A DNA stretch of 64,000 nucleotides from Pseudomonas sp. Irchel 3H7 (GTDB taxonomy: Bacteria; Pseudomonadota; Gammaproteobacteria; Pseudomonadales; Pseudomonadaceae), in NCBI RefSeq assembly GCF_900187605.1, contig NZ_FYEA01000012.1, positions 218,448 through 282,447 on the forward strand, in the 5' to 3' direction. A program made the position numbers and the translations under genes. Shown piece after piece: positions 25,402 to 33,378 of this stretch (position 1 is the stretch's first letter; each line of letters starts with the position of its first letter). The notes beneath the pieces are model-generated. The model was given only the letters and a program-made list of their open reading frames with translations, had not been told where the DNA came from and searched no databases.

Positions 25402-25622
25402 GGTGTAAAAGCGGGAATCCCTGACCTGCCTGTATCAGGGTTCCCAAAACGGGTGGACTTCGCTGTGAGCGTCGGTCCGGTGTAAAGAGGGAACCCCCGG
25501 CCTGCCTGTACCAAGGATCCCAAAAGGGTGGGCTCGTCGCGTTGCGGTATGAGCCCGGTGTAAAGAGGGGAATCCCCGGCCTGCCTGTACCAAGGTCCCC
25601 GAAACGGGTGGTGAATCGAATC
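25402..25622. repeat. Three tandem imperfect repeats of 77-78 bp
   Basis: Units begin at 25402, 25479 and 25557, each with GGTGTAAA(A/G), a G/A-rich run, a GACCTGCCTGTA or GGCCTGCCTGTA block, then CCAA(G)G-like and CAAAACGGGTGG or a close variant. Copies 2 and 3 are more alike than copy 1; copy 3 is cut short. The period is not a fixed multiple of three, so they are unlikely to encode a repeated protein. Confidence 0.85.
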
Positions 25623-25691
25623 ACCTGTAAGGGTTATTGCAGGGGGCGTGCCAGGTTTTAATGTGTTGAAACAAAAAAATCTGATCAGAAA

Positions 25692-25722
25692 CACGAAAGC
25701 CCCGGGATTCGGGGGTTTCGTG
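25692..25722. terminator. Hairpin, possible terminator between convergent genes
   Basis: CACGAAAGCCCC and GGGGGTTTCGTG pair across a short loop. No T-run follows directly on either strand, though a T-run (TTTTTTT) comes about 12 bases later on the minus strand, 150 bp past the ntrC stop. Confidence 0.45.
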
Positions 25723-25873
25723 CATTTGGGTAGTTGATTTTTCAGTGGTTTCAGAAGCGAATGTGGCGATGCGGCTGTGCGCGATCGCGGGTCATTGTGC
25801 ATTGATGCGGTGCACGGCGTTCCGATGAGGGGCTGGATTTTGAATTCACAACAACCCTCAAGCGAACAAACCG

Positions 25874-27310
25874 TTAACCCTCATCCCCCTCATCATCATC
25901 GCCACCATCGACCTTCATGCCCAATTCCTTGATTTTGCGCGTCAGGGTATTGCGCCCCCAACCGAGCAAAACCGCGGCATCACGCCGGCGCCCGGCGGTG
26001 TGCTTCAGGGCCGTCTCGATCATGATTCGCTCAAACGCCGGCACCGCACTGTCGAGCAGGCTCGACTGACCGCGCGCCAGCGCCTGATCGGCCCACTGAC
26101 GCAACGCCTGCTCCCAATTGGTCACTGGCGCCGAGTCCTGCGGCAGGTTCAGTAGCTCCGGCGGCAGGTCGCTGATGTGTACTTCGCGCCCGGAGGCCAT
26201 CACGGTGATCCAGCGGCAGGTGTTTTCCAACTGCCGCACGTTGCCGCCCCACGGCAGGTTTTTCAGGTATTCCTCAGTCTCGCTCTTCAGCAGTTTCGGC
26301 TCGACCGCCAATTCCTGCGCGGCACGGCTGAGGAAATGCTTGGCCAGGGTCGGGATGTCTTCACGACGGTCCGACAGGCGCGGGATGTGGATACGGATCA
26401 CGTTGAGGCGATGGAACAAGTCCTCACGGAATTTCCCGGCGTGTACCAGGGTTTCCAGATTCTGGTGCGTCGCGGCGATGATGCGCACGTCGACCTTGAC
26501 CGGCACATGCCCACCCACGCGATAGAACTCGCCATCGGCCAGAACCCGCAGCAGACGGGTCTGGGTATCCGCCGGCATGTCCCCGATTTCATCGAGGAAC
26601 AGCGTGCCGCCGTCAGCCTGTTCGAAGCGCCCGCGACGCAGATTCGCCGCGCCGGTGAACGCGCCTTTTTCATGGCCGAACAGTTCGGACTCCATCAGAT
26701 CCTTGGGGATCGCCGCCATGTTCAGCGCAATGAACGGCGAGGCCGCGCGCGGGCTGTGGCGGTGCAGGGCGTGGGCGACCAGTTCTTTGCCGGTGCCGGA
26801 TTCGCCATTGATCAGCACGGTGATGTTGGAGTGGCTCAAGCGCCCGATGGCGCGAAACACTTCCTGCATCGCCGGCGCTTCACCGATGATTTCCGGGGTG
26901 CGCGTCAGCGCCGGAACGACTTCCAGACCTTGCTGTTCTTGCGCGTGCTGGTTGGCACGCTTGACCAGCGACACCGCCTCGTCAACGTCGAACGGCTTCG
27001 GCAGGTATTCGAACGCGCCGCCCTGATACGAGGCGACAGCGCTGTCCAGATCGGAGTGAGCGGTCATGATGATGACCGGCAACCGTGGATGCTGCTCGCG
27101 AATCCGCGCCAGCAGATCCAGACCGCTGGCACCGGGCATGCGAATGTCGGAAATGATCACGTCCGGCTGCTGACGGGCCAGGCGACTCATCACGCCATCG
27201 GCGCTGTCGAAGCTCTGGGTGGTCATGCCTTCCTGTTGCAAGGCCTTTTCCAGCACCCAACGGATAGAACGGTCGTCATCGACGATCCACACGGTTTCAC
27301 TACGGCTCAT
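25874..27310 (-). CDS. ntrC: Nitrogen regulation response regulator NtrC (NR(I))
   Basis: 478 residues. Receiver domain with VWIVDDDRSIRW and phospho-acceptor Asp55 in VIISDIRMPG; AAA+ domain with Walker A GESGTGKELVAHAL, the sigma-54 contact loop ELFGHEKGAFTGA, and Walker B GGTLFLDEIGD; C-terminal Fis-type helix-turn-helix KHTAGRRRDAAVLLGWGRNT. The linker holds a stretch of Asp/Glu at the very C-terminus. When phosphorylated by NtrB under nitrogen limitation it activates sigma-54 promoters, probably including glnA here. Overlaps ntrB by 4 bp. Confidence 0.97.
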   Translation of the reverse strand: MSRSETVWIVDDDRSIRWVLEKALQQEGMTTQSFDSADGVMSRLARQQPDVIISDIRMPGASGLDLLARIREQHPRLPVIIMTAHSDLDSAVASYQGGAFEYLPKPFDVDEAVSLVKRANQHAQEQQGLEVVPALTRTPEIIGEAPAMQEVFRAIGRLSHSNITVLINGESGTGKELVAHALHRHSPRAASPFIALNMAAIPKDLMESELFGHEKGAFTGAANLRRGRFEQADGGTLFLDEIGDMPADTQTRLLRVLADGEFYRVGGHVPVKVDVRIIAATHQNLETLVHAGKFREDLFHRLNVIRIHIPRLSDRREDIPTLAKHFLSRAAQELAVEPKLLKSETEEYLKNLPWGGNVRQLENTCRWITVMASGREVHISDLPPELLNLPQDSAPVTNWEQALRQWADQALARGQSSLLDSAVPAFERIMIETALKHTAGRRRDAAVLLGWGRNTLTRKIKELGMKVDGGDDDEGDEG

Positions 27311-28392
27311 GTCGATGTGGCTCCTTGTTCCAGTGGCAGAAAGATCGAGAAGGTGGTGTGACCTGGATGGCTGTCACACTCGATCAGGCCCTGGTGCTGG
27401 CTGATGATGTTCTGGGTAATGGCCAGGCCCAGCCCGGTACCGTCCGGGCGACCGCTGACCATGGGAAAGAAAATGGTTTCCTGAAGTTCCGCCGGGATCC
27501 CCGGACCGTTGTCGATGATCTCGATCTTGGTCACCAGACGATGGCGGACGTGGCCGATGGTGAACTGGCGCATGGTTCGGGTGCGCAGACTGATGCGGCC
27601 CAGACGCAGTTCGTTCTGGCTGCTGATCGCCTGCATCGCGTTGCGCACGATGTTCAACACCGCCTGAATCATTTGCTCGCGGTCGATCAATACGTCGGGA
27701 ATGCTTGGGTCGTAATCGCGCACCAAGGTGATGCAGCCCTGACTTTCGGCTTCAACCAGTTGGCAAACGCGCTCCAGCACTTCGTGGACGTTGCACATGG
27801 CCAGCGACGGCAGCTTGTTCGAGCCGAGCATGCGGTCCACCAGATTGCGCAGGCGGTCGGCCTCTTCAATGATCACGTTGGTGTAATCGCGCAGGCTGTC
27901 TTCCGGTAGCTCGCGGGCCAGCAGTTGCGCGGCGCCACGGATACCGCCGAGCGGATTCTTGATTTCATGGGCGAGACCGCGCACCAGCATCTTGCTGGTT
28001 TCCTGCTTGGACAGCTGCGCCTCTTCCTTGGTGATCCGCAGCAAGCGGTCACGCGGATGAACCTCCAGCAGGAGCATGGTCGCGCCGTTGCTGAGGATCG
28101 GCGTCACCGCGTAATCCACGGTCAAGGTCTGGCCGGTGAGGGCGGTGAGCATCGCTTCGCGTTTGGTAAACGGGTGCGCCTGCTCTACCGCTTGGCGCAA
28201 CGAATTCAGCGCCTCGGTGGATTCGGTGAACAGCTCGCTGATGAATTGCCCATGGCTACGCTGCCCGCTGATGGCGAGCAGCATCTCCGCCGCCGGATTC
28301 ATGTACTCGAGGCGCAATTCGGCGTCGAGCAGGATGGTGGCGGTGGTCAGGTTGTCGAGCAGCAAACGGTGGATTGCGTCGCTAATAGTCAT
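27307..28392 (-). CDS. ntrB: Nitrogen regulation sensor kinase/phosphatase NtrB (NR(II))
   Basis: 361 residues, cytoplasmic. An N-terminal PAS domain (ILLDAELRLEYMNPAAEMLL), an H-box with the phosphorylated His in GLAHEIKNPLGGIRGAAQLL (about residue 140), and the ATPase boxes VLNIVRNAMQA (N), IEIIDNGPGIP (G1) and GRPDGTGLGLAI (G2). PII controls the switch from kinase to phosphatase. The ATG at 28392 opens the conserved protein; the longer upstream frame has no similarity. Cotranscribed with ntrC (ATGA overlap). Confidence 0.97.
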   Translation of the reverse strand: MTISDAIHRLLLDNLTTATILLDAELRLEYMNPAAEMLLAISGQRSHGQFISELFTESTEALNSLRQAVEQAHPFTKREAMLTALTGQTLTVDYAVTPILSNGATMLLLEVHPRDRLLRITKEEAQLSKQETSKMLVRGLAHEIKNPLGGIRGAAQLLARELPEDSLRDYTNVIIEEADRLRNLVDRMLGSNKLPSLAMCNVHEVLERVCQLVEAESQGCITLVRDYDPSIPDVLIDREQMIQAVLNIVRNAMQAISSQNELRLGRISLRTRTMRQFTIGHVRHRLVTKIEIIDNGPGIPAELQETIFFPMVSGRPDGTGLGLAITQNIISQHQGLIECDSHPGHTTFSIFLPLEQGATST

Positions 28393-28449
28393 CGGAGCCT
28401 CTTTTGGGGGCGGAGCGTGCGCAAATAACAAGCGTCGGTGAACTGAAAA

Positions 28450-28466
28450 TGCAAAAACCAAACCAA
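28450..28466 (-). promoter_or_regulatory. Candidate sigma-54 promoter for ntrBC
   Basis: Minus strand TTGGTTTGGTTTTTGCA: GG and GC at exactly 10-bp separation, flanked by TTGG and TTGCA as in the consensus, but the CAC after GG is missing. A start about 12 bases further on would give a 47-nt leader to ntrB. Paired with the NtrC-like sites at 28580-28610. Confidence 0.4.
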
Positions 28467-28486
28467 GGCTCTGAAAAGAAGCGTTC

Positions 28487-28505
28487 AACGCCTGAAACAG
28501 GCGTT
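28487..28505. other. 8-bp stem hairpin upstream of ntrB
   Basis: AACGCCTG-AAA-CAGGCGTT, a perfect inverted repeat with a 3-base loop, between the candidate NtrC sites and the candidate ntrB promoter. It may end transcripts from the DUF4124 genes, but lacks a T-run. Confidence 0.4.
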
Positions 28506-28579
28506 TGACGCTCGTTTGAGTGGCAGGGTGCCAGCTCGAACGGGAAGTTTCGAACCAAAATGGGTTGGATTGTGGGTAC

Positions 28580-28610
28580 GGTGCAATCTATTGCACCAAT
28601 ATAGTGCGCA
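28580..28610. promoter_or_regulatory. Two overlapping NtrC-like sites upstream of ntrBC
   Basis: GGTGCAATCTATTGCACC (28580-28597, perfect 8-bp arms) overlaps TTGCACCAATATAGTGCGCA (28591-28610). Both match the NtrC consensus of TGCAC and GTGCA half-sites about one turn apart. They lie 150-160 bp upstream of the candidate sigma-54 start, a normal enhancer distance. Confidence 0.5.
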
Positions 28611-28623
28611 AAGCTGAACGGCG

Positions 28624-29247
28624 TTAGAAGAAACGCAGGAAGGGATTTTTCGGCTCTTCGGGTTTGTCTTTCAACGGGCATTCCGGACGTACGCCGTAGT
28701 CGTCGGCGACGCAGGGTTTGACCTGGCGTTTCTGCGCGAGAGAGATGCGCAGCATGTGGAACGGCTGGTTGGCGGTGCGTTCGACGGTGCGGCCCTCGGC
28801 ATCGAGTATTTCCACGGACAGGTTATGGCTGCCACGATCAATGTTGTTCAGCGGGAACACCGGACTCAGACCGGGTTCGCCGGTGGCTTGGCCATCCAGC
28901 AACAGGCGATAACGGTGGCCGCGTTGCAGGCCGGGTTCGCTGGTGACGCTGACGATGATCTCGCCGGCACTGCTGCGAATTGTGGCATCGGGTTCGGGCA
29001 CCAGAATGCGCAGCATGTCGTAGTGGAACGGTGGTTGTTCCGGGGATTTTTTTGCGGTGGTGATCGGCGCAGCGGCGCCGGGGTTGGCCGACATGCGATT
29101 GCTGGTCGCGATCGGTACGCGCTTGGCGTTGCTGCGCGGTTGATCGGTGTAGACGCGATTGCCCTGAGCATCGGTATAGGTGAAGACCTCTGCTGAGGCT
29201 TGCAGCATCAGCAGCGCCAGCACGACGAACAAGCTTGCGCGGATCAT
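28624..29247 (-). CDS. DUF4124 domain protein (exported)
   Basis: 207 residues. Signal peptide MIRASLFVVLALLMLQASA, then the DUF4124 motif VFTYTDAQGNRVYTDQP directly at the mature N-terminus. The rest has a beta-sandwich-like domain with ILVPEPDATIRSSAGEIIV and SVEILDAEGRTVERT. Periplasmic, function unknown. It overlaps the upstream DUF4124 gene by 4 bp; the two proteins share domain order and are likely paralogues from a tandem duplication. Confidence 0.88.
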   Translation of the reverse strand: MIRASLFVVLALLMLQASAEVFTYTDAQGNRVYTDQPRSNAKRVPIATSNRMSANPGAAAPITTAKKSPEQPPFHYDMLRILVPEPDATIRSSAGEIIVSVTSEPGLQRGHRYRLLLDGQATGEPGLSPVFPLNNIDRGSHNLSVEILDAEGRTVERTANQPFHMLRISLAQKRQVKPCVADDYGVRPECPLKDKPEEPKNPFLRFF

Positions 29248-29759
29248 GGCTTGTGTACCCGCTGTACGCTGAGAGGTACTGGCGGGCTCTGCTGGATGAC
29301 CGTTTGCCCGTCAATCACCTGCACCGCTAAACGATGTTCGCCGCGATCTACGTTTACCAGTTGCAGGATTGGCACGTTGCTCGGCTGACCGTAAGGCTCA
29401 TCGTCCAATACCAGCCTTAATTGATGGGGCGGTCGAAGGCGCGGCTTGATCAGCACATTGACGGTGAAGGTGCCGTTGTTGGCGCGCAATGCCTCTTCGG
29501 TGGGCAAACCAGCGAGTTCAAGAATGTCATAGGCGTTGTGCGCAGGTTCACGGTTGTCGGTTTCGGGCGCGGGTGGTGCGCTGGGCGCCTGAGGCTCGAC
29601 CCGATTGAGCGGCGGCAATTCCACCGGTTGTGCCTGCACGCCGTCCGGCGAGTGATCGCTGTACACCGTGTGGCCGTTGGCATCGGTGTATTTGTAGATC
29701 TGCGCGGCGGCGGGCAGGGCGATCATCAGCAATAGAATGTAGAGAAAGGTGCGACCCAT
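29244..29759 (-). CDS. DUF4124 domain protein (exported), paralogue
   Basis: 171 residues. Signal peptide MGRTFLYILLLMIALPAAA, then IYKYTDANGHTVYSDHSPDG. The C-terminal half (VNVLIKPRLRPPHQLRLVLDD, QLVNVDRGEHRLAVQVIDG) lines up with the matching part of the next protein (NIDRGSHNLSVEILDAEG). The ATG at 29759 begins the signal peptide; upstream frame is not conserved. Both DUF4124 genes lie between glnA and ntrB, as in other Pseudomonas. Confidence 0.88.
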   Translation of the reverse strand: MGRTFLYILLLMIALPAAAQIYKYTDANGHTVYSDHSPDGVQAQPVELPPLNRVEPQAPSAPPAPETDNREPAHNAYDILELAGLPTEEALRANNGTFTVNVLIKPRLRPPHQLRLVLDDEPYGQPSNVPILQLVNVDRGEHRLAVQVIDGQTVIQQSPPVPLSVQRVHKP

Positions 29760-29858
29760 GAAATCGACCGGGATTGAAAGCGATGGGGTGCAGCATAGGA
29801 CAGGTGTGGCGGTTGGCCCAACCCTGCACACATCCAGAGATCATTCATACACCACAAT

Positions 29859-29962
29859 TGATCGTTCCCACGCTCTGCGTGGGTACGCCTCAAGGGACGC
29901 TCCGCGTCCAGTGACGCGGAGCGTCACGGGCTGCATTCCCACGCGGAGCGTGGGAACGATCA
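29859..29962. repeat. Palindromic repeat, GATCGTTCCCACGC family
   Basis: Outer arms TGATCGTTCCCACGCTCTGC and GCGGAGCGTGGGAACGATCA, inner arms GACGCTCCGCGTC and GACGCGGAGCGTC. A 104-bp nested palindrome typical of P. fluorescens-group intergenic spaces. Only copy of this family in the window. Confidence 0.88.
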
Positions 29963-29987
29963 GCATCACGTCATAAATGGCAGGCAA

Positions 29988-30019
29988 TAAAAAAGGCCTC
30001 CCGAAGGAGGCCTCTTTTT
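29988..30019 (-). terminator. Rho-independent terminator of glnA
   Basis: AAAAAGGCCTCC-TTCG-GGAGGCCTTTTTT read on the minus strand: strong G/C stem with A-run before and T-run after, 30 bp past the glnA stop. The symmetrical A/T flanks mean it can also work from the other side. Confidence 0.93.
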
Positions 30020-30048
30020 GTCACGCCGAAAAACGCGGCGCTACCGGA

Positions 30049-31455
30049 TCAGCAGCTGTAGTACAGCTCATATTCCAGTGGGTGTACGAAGGTGCGAACC
30101 TTGATTTCTTCTTCCGATTTCAGCGCGATGTAAGCGTCGATGAAGTCGTCGGAGAATACGCCGCCCTTGGTCAGGAACGCGCGGCCCTTGTCCAGCTCTT
30201 CCAGGGCTTCTTTCAAGCTGCCGCAAACTTGCGGGATCTCTTTCGCCTCTTCAGGCGGCAGGTCGTACAGGTTTTTGTCAGCAGCGTCGCCTGGGTGGAT
30301 CTTGTTCTGGATACCGTCCAGACCGGCCATCAGCAGTGCTGCGAAGGCCAGGTACGGGTTGGCAGCCGGATCCGGGAAGCGGGCTTCGATACGGCGGGCT
30401 TTCGGGCTCGACACGTAAGGAATACGGATCGAAGCGGAACGGTTGCGAGCCGAGTAGGCCAGCATCACTGGAGCTTCGAAGCCTGGAACCAGACGCTTGT
30501 ACGAGTTGGTCGCCGGGTTGGTGAAGCCGTTCAGGGCCTTACCGTGCTTGATGATGCCGCCGATGAAGTACAGAGCGGTATCGGACAGGCCGGCATAACC
30601 TTCACCGGCGAAGGTGTTCTTGCCGTCTTTCCAGATCGACATGTGCACGTGCATGCCCGAACCGTTGTCGCCGTACAGTGGCTTCGGCATGAAGGTCGCG
30701 GTGCGACCGTAAGCGTCAGCAACGTTGTGCACAACATACTTCAGGGTTTGGGTTTCGTCGGCTTTCTTCACCAGGGTGTTGAACTTGACGCCGATTTCGT
30801 TCTGGCCGGCAGTCGCCACTTCGTGGTGGTGAACTTCGACGGTCAGGCCCATTTCTTCCAGTGCGTTGCACATGGAGGTACGGATTTCGTGGTCGTGGTC
30901 GAACGGCGGAACCGGGAAGTAGCCACCTTTGACGCCTGGACGGTGACCCTTGTTGCCGCCTTCGATGTCCTGGTCGGACATCCACGAACCTTGCTCGGAG
31001 TAGATCTTGAACATCGAGCCGGAGATGTCCGACTTGAATTTCACCGAGTCAAAGATGAAGAACTCAGGCTCAGGACCGGCGAACACGGTGTCACCGATAC
31101 CGGTGGCTTTCAGGTGTTCTTCGGCACGCTTGGCGATCGCACGTGGGTCGCGGTCGTAGCCTTGCATGCTCGAAGGTTCGATGATGTCGCACACCAGGAT
31201 CAGGGTGGCGTCTTCGGTGAACGGGTCGAGTACGGCAGTTTCGTCAACCGGCATCAGGATCATGTCGGAGGCTTCGATGCCTTTCCAGCCAGCGATGGAG
31301 GAACCGTCGAACATTTTGCCGACTTCGAAGAAGTCTTCATCCAGCGCATCGCGAGCCGGCATGGTCACGTGGTGCTGAGTGCCTTTGGTGTCCGTGAAGC
31401 GCAGATCAATCCACTTGACGTCATGATCTTTGATGAGTTGAACCGTCTTCGACAT
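30049..31455 (-). CDS. glnA: Glutamine synthetase type I
   Basis: 468 residues, dodecameric GSI-beta type. The adenylylation site Tyr397 is in KNLYDLPPEE, so control by GlnE is expected. Metal and substrate motifs include FDGSSIAGWKGIEASDM, VEVHHHEVATAGQNEI, GSGMHVHMSIWKDG and NRSASIRIPYV. Makes glutamine from glutamate, ammonia and ATP. Own terminator downstream; upstream are a near-perfect sigma-54 promoter and NtrC-like sites, so transcription is probably raised by NtrC under nitrogen limitation. Confidence 0.98.
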   Translation of the reverse strand: MSKTVQLIKDHDVKWIDLRFTDTKGTQHHVTMPARDALDEDFFEVGKMFDGSSIAGWKGIEASDMILMPVDETAVLDPFTEDATLILVCDIIEPSSMQGYDRDPRAIAKRAEEHLKATGIGDTVFAGPEPEFFIFDSVKFKSDISGSMFKIYSEQGSWMSDQDIEGGNKGHRPGVKGGYFPVPPFDHDHEIRTSMCNALEEMGLTVEVHHHEVATAGQNEIGVKFNTLVKKADETQTLKYVVHNVADAYGRTATFMPKPLYGDNGSGMHVHMSIWKDGKNTFAGEGYAGLSDTALYFIGGIIKHGKALNGFTNPATNSYKRLVPGFEAPVMLAYSARNRSASIRIPYVSSPKARRIEARFPDPAANPYLAFAALLMAGLDGIQNKIHPGDAADKNLYDLPPEEAKEIPQVCGSLKEALEELDKGRAFLTKGGVFSDDFIDAYIALKSEEEIKVRTFVHPLEYELYYSC

Positions 31456-31552
31456 ATGTCCTCCGGGTGGCTTCGGGCTTAGTAGTGGATGCCCTTAGAA
31501 TTTGGGTGATGCCGGCGCGAATACTCTGCCAAGGCAACCTGCCTCACAAGGG

Positions 31553-31569
31553 AGCAAATTGCATGCCAG
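31553..31569 (-). promoter_or_regulatory. Sigma-54 (RpoN) promoter of glnA
   Basis: Minus strand CTGGCATGCAATTTGCT fits the YTGGCACGNNNNTTGCW consensus at all but one defined position; GG (31567-31566) and GC (31555-31554) are 10 bp apart. Predicted start near 31542, leaving an 87-nt leader. Confidence 0.82.
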
Positions 31570-31671
31570 TGCCCCAGCATGGGTTTTTTGCCCCAAATTC
31601 ACGCTTATAAAGGTGCAAAGCGCCTGAATGCGGAAAATCTCGCCCCCTAATGTAGCGCCACAAATCGAAAA

Positions 31672-31716
31672 TGACCCGTTTTGGTGCATGCAAAACCTTC
31701 TGCACATTAACTGGTT
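31672..31716. promoter_or_regulatory. Candidate NtrC enhancer sites of glnA
   Basis: Two imperfect dyads: minus-strand TGCACCAAAACGGGTCA (31688-31672) and TGCACATTAACTGGTT (31701-31716), centred 29 bp apart (about three helical turns) and about 138 and 167 bp upstream of the predicted glnA start. This resembles the paired enhancers of enteric glnA in spacing. They also lie just upstream of the thiI -10 box. Confidence 0.5.
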
Positions 31717-31736
31717 AAACCTTGAGCAATTTCCGC

Positions 31737-31742
31737 TATAAT
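31737..31742 (+). promoter_or_regulatory. -10 box of a thiI promoter
   Basis: TATAAT at 31737-31742, 43 bp before the thiI ATG. The best -35 at 17-bp spacing, GTTAAA (31714-31719), is poor and overlaps an NtrC-like site. Confidence 0.5.
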
Positions 31743-31784
31743 CCGCGCCCCCCTTTTTCGGCTGGCCGTTCGCGCGCTGTTTTC

Positions 31785-33239
31785 ATGAAACTAATCGTAA
31801 AAGTCTTCCCCGAGATCACCATCAAAAGCCGACCTGTCCGGACGAAATTCATCCGCCAGTTGGCCAAGAACATCCGCACCGTGCTCCGCGACCTGGACCC
31901 GGCCGTGGTGGTGAACGGTGTGTGGGACAATCTCGAACTGGAAACCCGCGTTACCGATCCCAAAGCCTTGAAAGAGATGGGCGAGCGCCTGACCTGCATG
32001 CCGGGCATCGCGCACTTTCTGCAGATCGACGAGTACCCGCTGGGCGACTTCGACGACATCACCGAGAAGTGCAAACAGCACTACGGCGATGCACTGGCCG
32101 GGAAGATTTTCTCGGTGCGTTGCAAGCGTGCCGGCAAGCACGCATTCAGCTCGATGGATGTCGAAAAATACGTCGGCAGCAAGCTGCGCCGTGAGTGCGG
32201 TGCTGCCGGGATCGACCTGAAAGCGCCGGAAATCGAAGTCCGCATCGAAGTTCGCGACAAACGGTTGTTTGTGATTCACAGCCAGCACAACGGCATCGGC
32301 GGTTACCCGCTCGGCGCCCTTGAGCAGACGCTGGTATTGATGTCCGGCGGCTTTGACTCGACCGTTGCGGCCTACCAGATCATTCGTCGCGGCCTGATGA
32401 CGCACTTCTGCTTCTTCAATCTGGGCGGGCGTGCCCATGAATTGGGCGTGATGGAAGTCGCGCATTTCATCTGGAAGAAGTACGGCAGCTCGCAACGCGT
32501 GCTATTTGTCAGTGTTCCGTTCGAAGAAGTGCTGGGCGAAATTCTCGGCAAAGTCGATAACAGTCATATGGGCGTCGTATTGAAGCGTATGATGTTGCGC
32601 GCGGCCTCCAATATCGCCGACCGCCTGCAGATCGAGGCGCTGGTCACCGGCGAGGCGATCTCCCAGGTGTCGAGCCAGACGCTGCCGAACCTGTCGGTGA
32701 TCGACTGCGTGACCGACAAACTGGTCCTGCGTCCGCTGATCGTGGCGCACAAGCAGGACATCATCGACACGGCCAACGAGATCGGCACTGCCGATTTCGC
32801 CCGGCACATGCCGGAATACTGCGGGGTCATTTCGGTCAATCCGAAAACCGCCGCCAAACGCGGTCGTGTTGAACACGAAGAGAAAGAATTCGACATGGCA
32901 GTCCTCGAGCGTGCGCTCGAAAACGCCAAACTGGTGCCGATCGATCGGGTGATCGACGAATTGGGCCAGGACGTACAGATTGAAGAAGTCAGCGAAGCAC
33001 TGGCCGGCCAGATCGTGATCGACATCCGTCACCCGGATGCCGCCGAGGATGAGCCGCTGGAACTCGCTGGCGTAGAAGTACAGACGATGCCGTTCTACGC
33101 AGTGAACGCTCGTTTCAAGGAGCTGGATCCGACTCGCCAGTACCTGCTGTATTGCGACAAAGGCGTGATGAGTCGCCTGCATGCTCACCATTTGCTCAGT
33201 GAGGGGCATGCCAATGTGCGCGTTTATCGACCGAGCTAA
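31785..33239 (+). CDS. thiI: tRNA 4-thiouridine sulfurtransferase ThiI
   Basis: 484 residues, the long form. N-terminal ferredoxin-like and THUMP domains (to about residue 165), a PP-loop AMP-forming domain with LMSGGFDSTVAAY (Ser187), and a C-terminal rhodanese domain with Cys457 in LLYCDKGVMSRLHA. Makes s4U at position 8 of tRNA and, in many bacteria, supplies sulfur for the thiazole of thiamine through the rhodanese domain. The ATG at 31785 (MKLIVKVFPEITIKS) starts the conserved sequence; it diverges from glnA. Confidence 0.97.
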   Translation: MKLIVKVFPEITIKSRPVRTKFIRQLAKNIRTVLRDLDPAVVVNGVWDNLELETRVTDPKALKEMGERLTCMPGIAHFLQIDEYPLGDFDDITEKCKQHYGDALAGKIFSVRCKRAGKHAFSSMDVEKYVGSKLRRECGAAGIDLKAPEIEVRIEVRDKRLFVIHSQHNGIGGYPLGALEQTLVLMSGGFDSTVAAYQIIRRGLMTHFCFFNLGGRAHELGVMEVAHFIWKKYGSSQRVLFVSVPFEEVLGEILGKVDNSHMGVVLKRMMLRAASNIADRLQIEALVTGEAISQVSSQTLPNLSVIDCVTDKLVLRPLIVAHKQDIIDTANEIGTADFARHMPEYCGVISVNPKTAAKRGRVEHEEKEFDMAVLERALENAKLVPIDRVIDELGQDVQIEEVSEALAGQIVIDIRHPDAAEDEPLELAGVEVQTMPFYAVNARFKELDPTRQYLLYCDKGVMSRLHAHHLLSEGHANVRVYRPS

Positions 33240-33378
33240 GTGCCCGGGGCTGTTTGCCTGTGGCCTGCGTCACCGGCCCCCCGACACCGCCGTCAAGCTG
33301 TAACGGCCATGCCGGACACTACTGCTAATCGCTGCCAAGACTTGTCAGCAAACCGAATCCTCTGATCGAGATACACAA

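Larger units (their letters stand above)
25377..25873. other. 497-bp intergenic region between the LRR gene and ntrC
   Basis: Convergent region. It holds three tandem 77-78 bp repeats (25402-25622), a stable hairpin (25692-25722) and no convincing gene. Confidence 0.65.

Noticed and set aside
25402..25622. CRISPR array
   Set aside because: Only three units, repeats diverge along their length, and there are no uniform spacers or cas genes.
25692..25722. Attenuator or riboswitch between the LRR gene and ntrC
   Set aside because: Only a single stem is seen, between convergent genes; no ligand-domain structure or downstream gene start fits.
31561..31575. Alternative sigma-54 promoter GGGGCACTGGCATGC for glnA
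   Set aside because: Its GG-GC spacing with CAC in place is 9 bp; the overlapping CTGGCATGCAATTTGCT has the right 10-bp spacing and better consensus.
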